A DNA stretch of 64,000 nt, taken from the NCBI RefSeq assembly GCF_002220365.1, contig NZ_MTHB01000159.1, forward strand, positions 115,353-179,352. The letters are read 5' to 3'. Positions 44,939 to 52,647 of this stretch are shown piece by piece. The DNA comes from Caballeronia sordidicola. Its GTDB lineage: Bacteria > Pseudomonadota > Gammaproteobacteria > Burkholderiales > Burkholderiaceae. The notes beneath the pieces are model-generated. The model was given only the letters and a program-made list of their open reading frames with translations, was not told the DNA's origin and did not search any database. The number at the start of each line of letters is the position of its first letter. Within the stretch, counting starts at the first letter, position 1. Position numbers and translations under genes: made by a program.

Positions 44939-45505
44939 CTAAGTCCTGGCGAGAACAACGAGATAGGTACAGGTCGAGGCGGTTTCGTTAGCCAGAGTCA
45001 CCTCCGAAGGGGGTCCGAATCCCAGGCAATCCCCGGCGCTCAGAGCGTTGCGCTCGCCGCCTTCCAGGATCACGAGATCGCCCACTAACACCCACACAAC
45101 CTGACGGATATGGGCATAAGACGACGGCGGTAACACCACTTGTCGTCCCGCGGGCAGGTCGACCTGAACGATCTCCACCGGGTGGTCCGGACTGTTGAAT
45201 ACCTGCTTCCGAAGATAGCCGGTCTTGGGATCGCGCCAGAGCGGTTGATCGACGGCCCTTGACAAGCGCTCTCCATTGCCTTCTGCCCTCACCAAAAGGC
45301 CCGCGAGCGTCAAGTCAAAGGCCGCGGCCAGTCGCACCAGCGTAACCGCGGTAGGGCTTATTTCCTCGCGTTCAATCTTGCTGATCGTCGCCTTGGCAAC
45401 CCCCGATGATTCGGCCAGGTCCGCCAATGACCATCCGCGCGCGCTTCGCTCAAGCCGAATACGACTAGCGATTCGAGGTCCGGTGTCGTCTATTGATGAT
45501 GTCAT
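44939..45505 (-). CDS. XRE family regulator with cupin sensor
   Basis: The 188-residue product has an N-terminal HTH (RSARGWSLADLAESSGVAKA, SKIEREEISPTAVTLVRLA) and a C-terminal cupin (ROUGHLY 90-188; HPVEIVQVDLPAGRQVVLPP, VWVLVGDLVILEGGERNAL). Cupin-XRE regulators control small detoxification or transport operons. I chose the ATG at 45505; others at 45517 and 45541 lie in or beyond a perfect inverted repeat that overlaps the start. Confidence 0.9.
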   Translation of the reverse strand: MTSSIDDTGPRIASRIRLERSARGWSLADLAESSGVAKATISKIEREEISPTAVTLVRLAAAFDLTLAGLLVRAEGNGERLSRAVDQPLWRDPKTGYLRKQVFNSPDHPVEIVQVDLPAGRQVVLPPSSYAHIRQVVWVLVGDLVILEGGERNALSAGDCLGFGPPSEVTLANETASTCTYLVVLART

Positions 45506-45528
45506 ATCGTCTATCATAGTAGACGATA
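45505..45528. promoter_or_regulatory. Inverted repeat operator at the XRE start
   Basis: TATCGTCTA and TAGACGATA are perfect 9-bp arms six bases apart, spanning the start codon of the XRE regulator. A further TCGTCTA half-site occurs about 20 bases further into the gene. Placement suggests autorepression, possibly with a leaderless transcript. Confidence 0.7.
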
Positions 45529-45630
45529 GGGTCGTGCGCAAGACGTGGACAATAGCCCTTTGACTGGCTTGGAGTTGGGATCAAGTACGACAACCGATTT
45601 CGAGAGACTATGTCAATTCCATCTAAACGT

Positions 45631-45804
45631 TCAGGATGACGAAGCAGGCGAAGCGGGCGGAGGACAGCTCATCTTGGCCGATACGGACCCGCCACCGCAC
45701 GCCGATTGACTTGGGGAATCCAAAGTACCGCAGGCGGACAGCAACAGTCCGGGAAGTATCGACGCGACTATGAGCGCACAGAGTCGAATTTTCGACGTTT
45801 GCAT
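45631..45804 (-). CDS. Small lipoprotein, 57 aa
   Basis: The start at 45804 gives MQTSKIRLCALIVASILPGL and a lipobox LLSAC near residue 25. The short mature part is Ser/Pro/Gly-rich with two more cysteines. Function is unknown; its short length suggests an accessory or decayed lipoprotein. Confidence 0.6.
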   Translation of the reverse strand: MQTSKIRLCALIVASILPGLLLSACGTLDSPSQSACGGGSVSAKMSCPPPASPASSS

Positions 45805-46011
45805 GACTTTCTCAGGAAGGATCGAAGTGAGCGGATACGATCGGCGCGTACCAATCAAAGCGAGCCACCAAAGCGATGGCGCTGACCGATCGTTGATGAC
45901 AGGCGGGTGGGAAGATTCGAAAAGATAAGACTAGGACGGTCGGGACGCGAATGTTTCGAATCAAATTCGATTCGGGGTGATCCCCGCTTGAGGTTCTGAG
46001 TTCATGATGGC

Positions 46012-46028
46012 TCCCGGAAAGGCTCACC
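46012..46028 (-). repeat. Dispersed iteron-like 17-mer (GGTGAGCCTTTCCGGGA)
   Basis: This exact copy on the minus strand has its GGTGAG end facing the plus-strand copy at 46107, with 78 bases between them. Confidence 0.85.
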
Positions 46029-46106
46029 GATAACGATACATGCTGTAAGAGCGACACTTCTGGCAAGCCGTTTTCGGACATGATGTCTCGAAGCGGTTTT
46101 GTCTTA

Positions 46107-46123
46107 GGTGAGCTGATACGGGA
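46107..46123 (+). repeat. Dispersed iteron-like 17-mer (GGTGAGCTGATACGGGA)
   Basis: This exact copy forms an inverted pair with the site at 46012. Confidence 0.85.
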
Positions 46124-46381
46124 GCCAGCCTGAAGCGCGGTCAGCCAACGAGGTTGACGCCTTTTGAAGTACAGGTTTTTAGTCTGGAGTCCATATCAGA
46201 GAGGAATCAAGATATGGGCGGCGAAGCGGTGAACGTCGGCAGGTCGGGATCAGCGGAGTCTTGGAATACCTTGCGACGCTCGAGACCCTAGAGATGACCA
46301 CACCTTCCCGTCTCCGATTCGCCTTTACTGTGCGATCTCAAGCGAGGCGCGAACCAGAGTCTGGACGCCCGTCCGGCGACG

Positions 46382-46903
46382 TCACCAAAATTTGACTCGC
46401 AGTTGAAAACCCAGCGTGAAAGGCAAGTCGCTAGAGGGGATCGGCGGAATCAGGATGATGTTCGCGGCAATACGACCGTACTCTGCCATGATGAGCGGCG
46501 CCAGGACCGGACCCAGTTTGTGATCGTGGCCGATACCCCACTTTCCGTAGTCATATCCCGATATCAATCCGCCCATTGCGGCCAGTCGGATGTAACCCCA
46601 ATGCGCGAATTCGGGCGCCCAGACACCGCCGCCATAAAACGACGGCGCCGTAAGCGAGTTTCTGAAGTAACCACCTGCCAGCGCCCATTGCGGTGCGATC
46701 CAGCACTCAACGCCAACGCCCGGGTTGAATTGATCAAAGTGTTTTTTCGGATGGACGTGATATGAACCGATCATCGCGTCCGCCCACAAGCCGTCATTGC
46801 AAACCTCGGCTGCCGAGACATTCGATGCCGCACCTGATGCGATCAGGGCCGCCAGCGTGAGCGGGATACGGATCTTTTTTGAGACAGTTGCTGACGTTTT
46901 CAT
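46382..46903 (-). CDS. Predicted outer-membrane beta-barrel protein, 173 aa
   Basis: The start at 46903 (MKTSATVSKKIRIPLTLAAL) gives a signal peptide cleaved near ASA, about residue 32. The mature part has alternating aromatic and polar beta-strands (GSYHVHPKKHFDQFNPGVG, LAGGYFRNS, FTLGFQLRVKFW) and ends in a C-terminal aromatic, as outer-membrane barrels do. It resembles PagP-size barrels, but I cannot assign an activity. Confidence 0.7.
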   Translation of the reverse strand: MKTSATVSKKIRIPLTLAALIASGAASNVSAAEVCNDGLWADAMIGSYHVHPKKHFDQFNPGVGVECWIAPQWALAGGYFRNSLTAPSFYGGGVWAPEFAHWGYIRLAAMGGLISGYDYGKWGIGHDHKLGPVLAPLIMAEYGRIAANIILIPPIPSSDLPFTLGFQLRVKFW

Positions 46904-47238
46904 TCGGCTCAAACCTGTGCGTTCTGCCGTCGCGGTCTCGCCGACCACGCCTTTTATATGAAGTTCGAGCAGAACTTTACATGAACACTATGTGCATTGG
47001 TGTGAAATTGGAGAACGAGATCTCAGGAATTCAAATCGCGTGCGGGTTTGAAATTCAGCTGACGTCTTCAGGCTTTTTAATGGCTTGATGCTGGGCCCTA
47101 TCTTCTTGTCGATATGTAGCGTGCTGCGATAAATAGGCCGCCGAATGTATGAGGATGAAAAGCAAAAGCTGGTCTTTTCGAGTGAGTGCAATCCGAACCT
47201 CATGGACTTGGCGCGGCAAGCGCCTGCGGTATCTGGAA

Positions 47239-47254
47239 CTTGATGCGCATAAAG
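47239..47254. promoter_or_regulatory. parS-like site, one mismatch
   Basis: CTTGATGCGCATAAAG differs from the perfect sites near parAB (CTTTATGCGCATAAAG) at one base. It lies 8 kb from them and could be a weaker ParB-binding site. Confidence 0.6.
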
Positions 47255-47360
47255 TTTTCCGACTGCGCGTCAAGTCAATGAGGAGACCAGCAGGGCGCCT
47301 GTCGATAACCGGTCAGCCCCGGCATAAGCAACGATCCTCGCGATGAAGTAAACGTAAAAA

Positions 47361-47386
47361 GCCGTTCCAAATCGCTTTGGAACGGC
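47361..47386. terminator. Intrinsic terminator
   Basis: GCCGTTCCAAA pairs perfectly with TTTGGAACGGC around TCGC. An A-run precedes the stem, so it terminates best in the leftward direction, after the CsbD-type gene. Confidence 0.75.
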
Positions 47387-47467
47387 TAATCATCTTTAAA
47401 GGCTATTGCTAGTGCGGCGTGTAGCCAACTCCGCTCAGCCGCCCCGCGTGATCGATCAACTGACTAA

Positions 47468-47653
47468 TCAACGTTTTTTGAGCGAGTCCTTTACGTCTTC
47501 GCGTGCATCGCCGACGCCTTTTTGCACCTTTCCGGCTGCCTGCTGCATATCACCCTTTGCTTCCTGGGTCTTGTTGCCGGTTACCTTGCCAACCGCCTCG
47601 TTGACTTTGCCCTTCGCTTGATTCACCACACCGTCTTTCTGATCCTTGTTCAT
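47468..47653 (-). CDS. CsbD family stress protein
   Basis: The 61-residue product has the CsbD repeats NQAKGKVNEAVGKVTGNKTQ and AKGDMQQAAGKVQK and is very hydrophilic. CsbD proteins are induced under general stress, with unknown biochemical function. The ATG at 47653 follows AGGAGATCA. A terminator lies downstream. Confidence 0.92.
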   Translation of the reverse strand: MNKDQKDGVVNQAKGKVNEAVGKVTGNKTQEAKGDMQQAAGKVQKGVGDAREDVKDSLKKR

Positions 47654-47912
47654 CTTGATCTCCTTTCGTATCGAGGCGCGAAATCCCAGCCAGTTGGGAT
47701 TCGCGGCGTCATGTCAGGGAAAGCGCCCTGAACGTGTAATCAGAATGGCGATTTCGAACGCCGCAGACCAGCCGCACACGTCTGATTCCCACGTAGGCGG
47801 AATCGCACATACGCGCGGAGCGCTCAGGGCGACGCTAGAGGAACATTGCGATAAACACTGTATGTTTGTACAGTACACATCTTGGCGCAATGGCTGAATG
47901 GAGGAGAAGACA

Positions 47913-48272
47913 ATGGACTTCGACGACGATCGTATGGACACCCCCGAATTCGCACGCACGGTGCGTGACCTTGAGCGGATCACGCGCGATATAGCCGAGC
48001 GCTACATCGTGCAAGGTGTGCCTTTGACTTGGCGGTTGCTGCTCGCCATTGAGGCGGAAGCGCTCGCGGATCTCGGTTTTGCAGGGCGACATGAGTCGGC
48101 ACTCCGCGCGCTGTTTGCGCGCCCGGACGACATGGCTTTTCCCGAAACCGATGATCTCGTCGATTTCGGGGCATCGAATGCCTTACCGCCAGTGTTTGTA
48201 TTTGCCGTCGATGCCTACGATCGCGCTGCTCGCGCTGGACACCCTGAACTGGCAGTCGCCGTTGCGCATTGA
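47913..48272 (+). CDS. Hypothetical protein, 119 aa
   Basis: The ATG at 47913 follows GGAGGAG with six bases between, better than an ATG at 47898. The product is acidic and mostly helical (RDLERITRDIAERYIVQGVP) with a Pro/Val-rich C-terminal segment. No signal or membrane segment is seen and I do not recognise the family. Confidence 0.6.
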   Translation: MDFDDDRMDTPEFARTVRDLERITRDIAERYIVQGVPLTWRLLLAIEAEALADLGFAGRHESALRALFARPDDMAFPETDDLVDFGASNALPPVFVFAVDAYDRAARAGHPELAVAVAH

Positions 48273-48676
48273 GATATGGACTCGTGCTCGCGGGAAATCG
48301 AGCGAAGCCGCCGGGAAACCGGCGGCGGTTACTTTTTCAGCCGTGATTCAAGCTCTTAATCAGGCTGGAGCGCGTTAGCGTTGCATCGCATGTCATGCGC
48401 CGGGCAAGACAGAATGCCATCTGCCATTTCTTCTTATTGCTGGCGCTGGCCAATACGCCGTCATTTAAGATCGCACCAGAAGCGCCTGGAAATGCGACTT
48501 TCAGCCTGCAACAGCACTTAGATAAGAACTGAATCGCTATGAAATCACGATGTGTCGCAAAGCCGTCCATTAACCGAGGTACTCAAATGGATCGATAAGA
48601 TCCGGCCGTAGACGTCGCCGTCAGCTTTCGCGTAATCTACTGCATACACGTTTACAACTAACGGATTATTGGGCCA
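48273..48676. other. Intergenic
   Basis: I see no gene or repeat in this 404-base stretch; it must contain the promoter of the recombinase-like gene. Confidence 0.4.
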
Positions 48677-49696
48677 ATGACTGCTCCCGCGGAAACTCAC
48701 GAGATTTTCGATCACGGGCGGGCCAATTGGTACGCCGATCCACGTAGCGCATTCGACTCCTGGATGGCGCATCAAGCGTTCAAAGCGTCTTCCGCAGACG
48801 TCTACAGAGCGCAATGGGGACTCTTCCTCGACTGGCTGATCGTTAAACGAAGCGATCTCCGAACGGTTGACCGACTTGCCATCGAACAGTTCGTCACCCA
48901 ATTGGAGATTCGAAAACCACAGCGCGTTCGCTATCTGCGCCTTATCGAACGCGTACTCGACCATGTGCGCGAGATTGAAATGGCATCGACAAACCCAGCT
49001 CGCTTCATTGCCCAAGACGGCGAGGCGCCATGGCGAGATGCACGCGAAAACGAGCCAACGGGATTTCTCGCCCACGGTGAACGAGCGGCCCTGATCAAGT
49101 ATCTCTTCTCTCCACTCGGCGGTTTGCCGACTGGGCAGCGTTGGCGAGAGCGCCGCGATCGTGCGCTGGTCGGTGCGTTTTTGGGAGGCGGGGTAAAAAC
49201 GGGTGAGGCAGCGGCGCTGACCGTTAGTAACTATTCATGGAATCAGCCATGGCTTGTGGTCGAGGCTGCAAACTCCGCAGTAAATCGAGAAACCCGGCTC
49301 GCACCATTTGCGATCGCGTTACTCGACCAGTGGATCAGCGAGCGCAAAACGGCACTTTTACTCGGCAATCTGCTGTTCCCTTCTACGCCATCGGGGCGTC
49401 CGATGCACAAGGCCACCATGCTGCGCGCGATCGATGGCGTAATCGAAGCCGCCGGCATTGCCGATTCACGAACGGCACGGGCCAGTCCGCAAACCTTGCG
49501 CAATACCTTCGCAGCCGATTTGTTCGAAAGTGGTACGGCGCCCGAGCGCGTCGGGCAATGGCTAGGTTTCCAGCAACAAATCTCGGCGCATCGGCTGTAT
49601 CGAGCATGGCAAAACTGGATAGGTGAGGAAATACGGGAGCGGGATTTAGCGCAGGCGCAAGAAAGCGCCCGCGAAGAAAGCCACAAATTCGAATAG
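48677..49696 (+). CDS. Tyrosine-recombinase-fold protein with degenerate active site
   Basis: The 339-residue protein has an N-terminal core-binding (SAM-like) domain (about 20-120) and a catalytic fold. Aligned by eye with XerC/XerD, the first arginine is lysine (GVKTGEAAAL, residue about 174) and the box II histidine is glutamine (SPQTLRNTFAADLFESG, with Arg kept near 273). LGH is LGF, and a tyrosine remains in HRLYRAW near 307. It may be a DNA-binding relative or a divergent resolvase for the replicon. An iteron-like site lies inside its 3' end. It is convergent with the KfrA-like gene. Confidence 0.8.
   Translation: MTAPAETHEIFDHGRANWYADPRSAFDSWMAHQAFKASSADVYRAQWGLFLDWLIVKRSDLRTVDRLAIEQFVTQLEIRKPQRVRYLRLIERVLDHVREIEMASTNPARFIAQDGEAPWRDARENEPTGFLAHGERAALIKYLFSPLGGLPTGQRWRERRDRALVGAFLGGGVKTGEAAALTVSNYSWNQPWLVVEAANSAVNRETRLAPFAIALLDQWISERKTALLLGNLLFPSTPSGRPMHKATMLRAIDGVIEAAGIADSRTARASPQTLRNTFAADLFESGTAPERVGQWLGFQQQISAHRLYRAWQNWIGEEIRERDLAQAQESAREESHKFE
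49622..49638 (+). repeat. Iteron-like 17-mer inside the recombinase-like gene (GGTGAGGAAATACGGGA)
   Basis: This exact copy encodes part of IGEEIRERD near the C-terminus. It has the same sequence as the origin copy at 51658 and forms an inverted pair with the site at 49705. Confidence 0.85.
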
Positions 49697-49704
49697 CGGC
49701 CGGC

Positions 49705-49721
49705 TCCCGAAAAAGCTCACC
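49705..49721 (-). repeat. Dispersed iteron-like 17-mer (GGTGAGCTTTTTCGGGA)
   Basis: This exact copy in reverse orientation overlaps the stop codon of the KfrA-like gene. Its CGGGA end faces that of the copy at 49622, with 66 bases between. Confidence 0.85.
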
Positions 49722-50934
49722 TCTCCGTCTGTTCACTGGGGGTGTCGGCGATCTCGGGGGAGTGAAATCGGGCGACCGCGAGCAACCGCGACGACGCAGT
49801 ACCCGATGACCGATCGCAATCCGGACAGGACAACTCGAACTCATCATCGCGCTGCGCAAGTTCAGGCTCACCGGTGACGCAAGTGGGACAGCTGGGCGGC
49901 ACTGCGACAAAACCATCGATGTCCGTTCCCAACGCCTGCATTTCCTGCACTGACAGCCGTCCTTCCTCGACCATCGTGCAGATCAGCCGCGCGACGTTTT
50001 CGCTCATTCCGCATTGTCCGAGCAACGCGTCACGTTCGAAGGCCAGCGCGTCGATCTCGTCCGATTGCTCACGAATTCGCAACTCCAGCCGATCCGTGCG
50101 TGCCTTGGCGATGCTAAGTTGTTGAATAAAATCGAATTCCTTCTGGCTTGCTTGACGCACGCCGGCCTGATAAGTCGCCGCCATGCCGCGCAGAGAATCA
50201 AGTTCCACTAGCATCGGCTTCACTCGCCGCTCAGCCTCGCTGATCGCATCCTTGATCTGTTGCGCATAGTGCTCGGTGTTGTGTCGCAGTTCACCGTTCA
50301 ATGCGTCCAGACGATCGCGCAGCACGGCGTTAGCCGTTTGCTCGGTTTCGAGCCGTTGAGTCAACGCAGCATGTTCCCGTTCCAACCGATGAGTCGACGC
50401 CTGCAAACCGCTTTGTGCCTCCAGTTCGCGGCCACGAAGCGATGCCAATTCGACCTCGAGTGCGCAATTGCGTGCTAATGCAGTATCGGCGCGTGCCTCG
50501 CTGCGACGAAGCGCCTCGTCGACCGTCGCACAACGTACTTCTGCATCGCGAAGCCGGCTTAATGCAGCATCTACGTCATCTTTTGCAGCATGGCGCTCAC
50601 CTTCGAGCGATCGAATCGCAAATTCCTGCGCTTCCAGGAAAAGCTGCCCGAGCAATTCGCCGGCTCGTTCTTGCAGTCCTTCTGGAATCGCTCCGCTTTC
50701 GATACGAACCTGGGACGCGGATCTGATCCGAGTCCAGAATGCGTCGATATCCTTCGGAATATCGCTCGCACTACCGGTTTGGGTGAGATCTCTGACGGTA
50801 GCCGTTGACGGGCGAATGCCGAAATCGAAGAAGAGCCGCTTGCAGGCGTGTTGCGATAGCTCTTGTCGACGCGCACCGCTGGTTCGCATCGTCGCAAGCT
50901 CAGTCCGCAGGGTAAGACGTTCTGCGTCGTTCAT
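49717..50934 (-). CDS. KfrA-like coiled-coil DNA-binding protein with zinc ribbon
   Basis: The start at 50934 follows GGAG five bases upstream and gives 405 residues. An N-terminal KfrA_N-type DNA-binding domain lies at about 10-130 (STATVRDLTQTGSASDIPKD). A long coiled coil follows at about 130-330 (RLRDAEVRCATVDEALRRSE...), then a C-terminal CPTC...CPDC zinc ribbon. KfrA-like plasmid proteins bind their own promoters and help segregation. It is divergent from the origin array, so it could bind there. Confidence 0.8.
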   Translation of the reverse strand: MNDAERLTLRTELATMRTSGARRQELSQHACKRLFFDFGIRPSTATVRDLTQTGSASDIPKDIDAFWTRIRSASQVRIESGAIPEGLQERAGELLGQLFLEAQEFAIRSLEGERHAAKDDVDAALSRLRDAEVRCATVDEALRRSEARADTALARNCALEVELASLRGRELEAQSGLQASTHRLEREHAALTQRLETEQTANAVLRDRLDALNGELRHNTEHYAQQIKDAISEAERRVKPMLVELDSLRGMAATYQAGVRQASQKEFDFIQQLSIAKARTDRLELRIREQSDEIDALAFERDALLGQCGMSENVARLICTMVEEGRLSVQEMQALGTDIDGFVAVPPSCPTCVTGEPELAQRDDEFELSCPDCDRSSGTASSRLLAVARFHSPEIADTPSEQTER

Positions 50935-51296
50935 AGGAACTCCAAATAAAATTCGTTCGTATAATAATACTTTACGTATCAAACGCTACAAATTTTGGTT
51001 GGACGGACAGACCGGTGCTTGTGCGTACTCTCTTTTCACCTCAATCGTCTATATCACACATACATCGCAGTGGCATCCGTGAAACATGTCGAGGTTAATC
51101 CGTCAAGCCGTTGATTACTAGCATCTTTTTTCAGCTTGACCGTTTCTGCAGATGTTCCACGGAGTTTTTGTTTCACGGTTCTCTCTCTTGGATCTCTCCG
51201 CTGCTTGAGAGTATTAGAAGTAAACACCTTTGAAACCTAGTTAAAGACGTTAACGCCACGGCAAAGCCTTACCAGATAAGGCTTTCCGAGCATGTC

Positions 51297-51402
51297 GGTG
51301 AGGGTCTGCGGGATAGAAGGTGAGAGAACACGGGGGCGATCGGTGTATAGGTTCGGGGACTAGCGTGAGGAGTCACGGGAGCGAACGTGAGCGAGTTCGG
51401 GA
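51297..51402 (+). repeat. Phased array of five iteron-like units (22-23 bp apart)
   Basis: Units start at 51297, 51319, 51342, 51364 and 51386. Sequences are GGTGAGGGTCTGCGGGA, GGTGAGAGAACACGGGG, a degenerate copy, CGTGAGGAGTCACGGGA and CGTGAGCGAGTTCGGGA. The 22-bp step puts the sites on one face of the helix, as in plasmid iteron arrays. Confidence 0.85.
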
Positions 51403-51419
51403 AGCGGGTGTTTTGGGAA

Positions 51420-52566
51420 GGTGAGGAAATACAGGGGCCGCGTCGGCTATAGACCATATGTGGCGGTACAGCACACGCCGGCAGGCCAATTTCTGCAGTG
51501 AGCGTTTGCAGGATAAAGAAAACACGCCTATTTCAATTAAAAATAGGTAACTATTACCTATAGGTGAGGCTTTCCAGGGGTCAAGCCAATTCCAGGGTGA
51601 GACTATGCGGGTGTAAACACTCGGAAGCCCCGATCGGCGAGGCGCGCAAACCGCGACGGTGAGGAAATACGGGAGAGTTACGCGGCGGTCGTTGGACCTG
51701 ACCAATTTCGACGATGCTGCTGGTTTTAAGGGGTATTTCTGCAAAATCGGGCTGAAGGTGAGGGTTTTCGGGAGTAGTTTGCAGTTCGTCTAAAGCCACA
51801 TCGATAGCTTTGGTGAGCGTTAAAGGTGAGACTTTTCGGGACCGCATGCGCTTGATCTTAAGGCTTGGATATCCTGCTCGGCAGATACCTTATCAACGAA
51901 TATTATATTAAGTACATGATTTAAAAAGACTTAAGCTGGATTGAATGGGTTCGCATCTCGACAAAGGTGAGGTTTTTCGGGAGTGCTATTCCGTTGTGCG
52001 CAGCGATCTTCTTAATGTGAAAAAGAGTCAAAGGTGAGCGTTTACGGGACTCGTTTTGACCGGATTGGGGTGCTGAGGAAGCTTCTGCAGTGCGGAAATC
52101 CTCAAAAACTTTCGTTTGTGTCTTTAAAGGTGAGTGTTTGCGGGGGCTGGTGAGGGGCATGTATCGATCTTGCCAATCATGGGGGAATCCAAAGGTGAGG
52201 TTATGCGGGACCCTGGATGCGACGCTCGATAGCCTATTTTTAGGCCTAAACGCGGAGGAATAGGGTTCCCCGGCGACTGAAAGGTGAGTGTTTGCGGGAG
52301 TAATTGCACGGTAACTAGCGTGCTATCGAGAGTTAAAGCTTTGATAACTCGACAAATACCGCAATTTCTCCACGTTTTCATGAATTTTCGCCTTCCGGGG
52401 GAATTTAAAAAAACCACAGGGACGCGTAAAAAAATTTCAGGTGAGGGAATACGGGACCAGGTTCGAGGCGACTCAATTCGTTTCCGCAAGCGCTCAATCC
52501 GTTTACCCGCATGGCACGGGGCATCAATGCGATGAGGCGTGACGGTGAAGGTGAGTGTTTTCAGGA
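51420..52566 (+). repeat. Thirteen further iteron-like 17-mers with irregular spacing
   Basis: Copies start at 51420, 51563, 51596, 51658, 51757, 51825, 51966, 52033, 52129, 52194, 52283, 52440 and 52550. Eight match GGTGAG-N6-CGGGA exactly (51658, 51757, 51825, 51966, 52033, 52194, 52283, 52440). The others differ at one or two bases of the 3' block. All point towards repB, with 33-157 bp between starts. Confidence 0.9.
51527..51562. repeat. Overlapping AT-rich palindromes in the origin
   Basis: CCTATTT-N7-AAATAGG (51527-51547) overlaps ATAGGTAA-CTA-TTACCTAT (51543-51561). Both are perfect, and the second abuts the iteron-like site at 51563. They look like a binding site for a dimeric protein such as the KfrA-like product. 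Confidence 0.7.
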
Positions 52567-52647
52567 GCGCACCTCAGTGAGTTTTGCGTGTGGCATCCCC
52601 TTCACCGATACAGGGTGAGTGCGCACCTGTAGACGAGCTTCACCGTC
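52541..52647. promoter_or_regulatory. repB operator region: inverted half-iterons and flanking 10-bp inverted repeat
   Basis: TCACC-N7-GGTGA (52602-52618) and GGTG-N6-CACC (52614-52627) are inverted halves of the iteron motif just before the repB start, as found in autoregulated rep promoters. GACGGTGAAG (52541-52550) recurs inverted as CTTCACCGTC (52638-52647), directly adjoining the ATG. Confidence 0.65.

Larger units (their letters stand above)
45805..46381. other. Intergenic with an inverted pair of iteron-like sites
   Basis: I support no gene. The region contains the opposed 17-mers at 46012 and 46107, listed separately. Confidence 0.5.
46904..47467. other. Intergenic with a parS-like site and a terminator
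   Basis: I support no gene. The region contains a 15/16 parS-like palindrome (47239-47254) and a terminator (47361-47386), both listed separately. Confidence 0.5.
50935..52647. other. Replication origin region (iterons, palindromes, AT-rich segments)
   Basis: This 1.7-kb region lacks genes. It holds about 18 iteron-like 17-mers all oriented towards repB and nested AT-rich palindromes at 51527-51562. AT-rich segments lie at about 51885-51950 and 52330-52440, and inverted half-sites next to the repB start. Only one weak DnaA-like box is visible (TTATCAACG at 51890). These are the parts expected of an iteron-controlled origin. Confidence 0.8.

Noticed and set aside
45826..45842. AGTGAGCGGATACGATC near the lipoprotein start
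   Set aside because: Only part of the motif matches, with mismatches at both ends, so I did not count it.
51890..51898. Possible DnaA box TTATCAACG in the origin
   Set aside because: It has two mismatches from TTATCCACA and stands alone, so I do not call it a DnaA box.
51297..52566. Reading the origin repeats as a CRISPR array
   Set aside because: The units are 17 bp with a variable centre, spacing is irregular, spacers are not of constant length, and a Rep gene follows directly.
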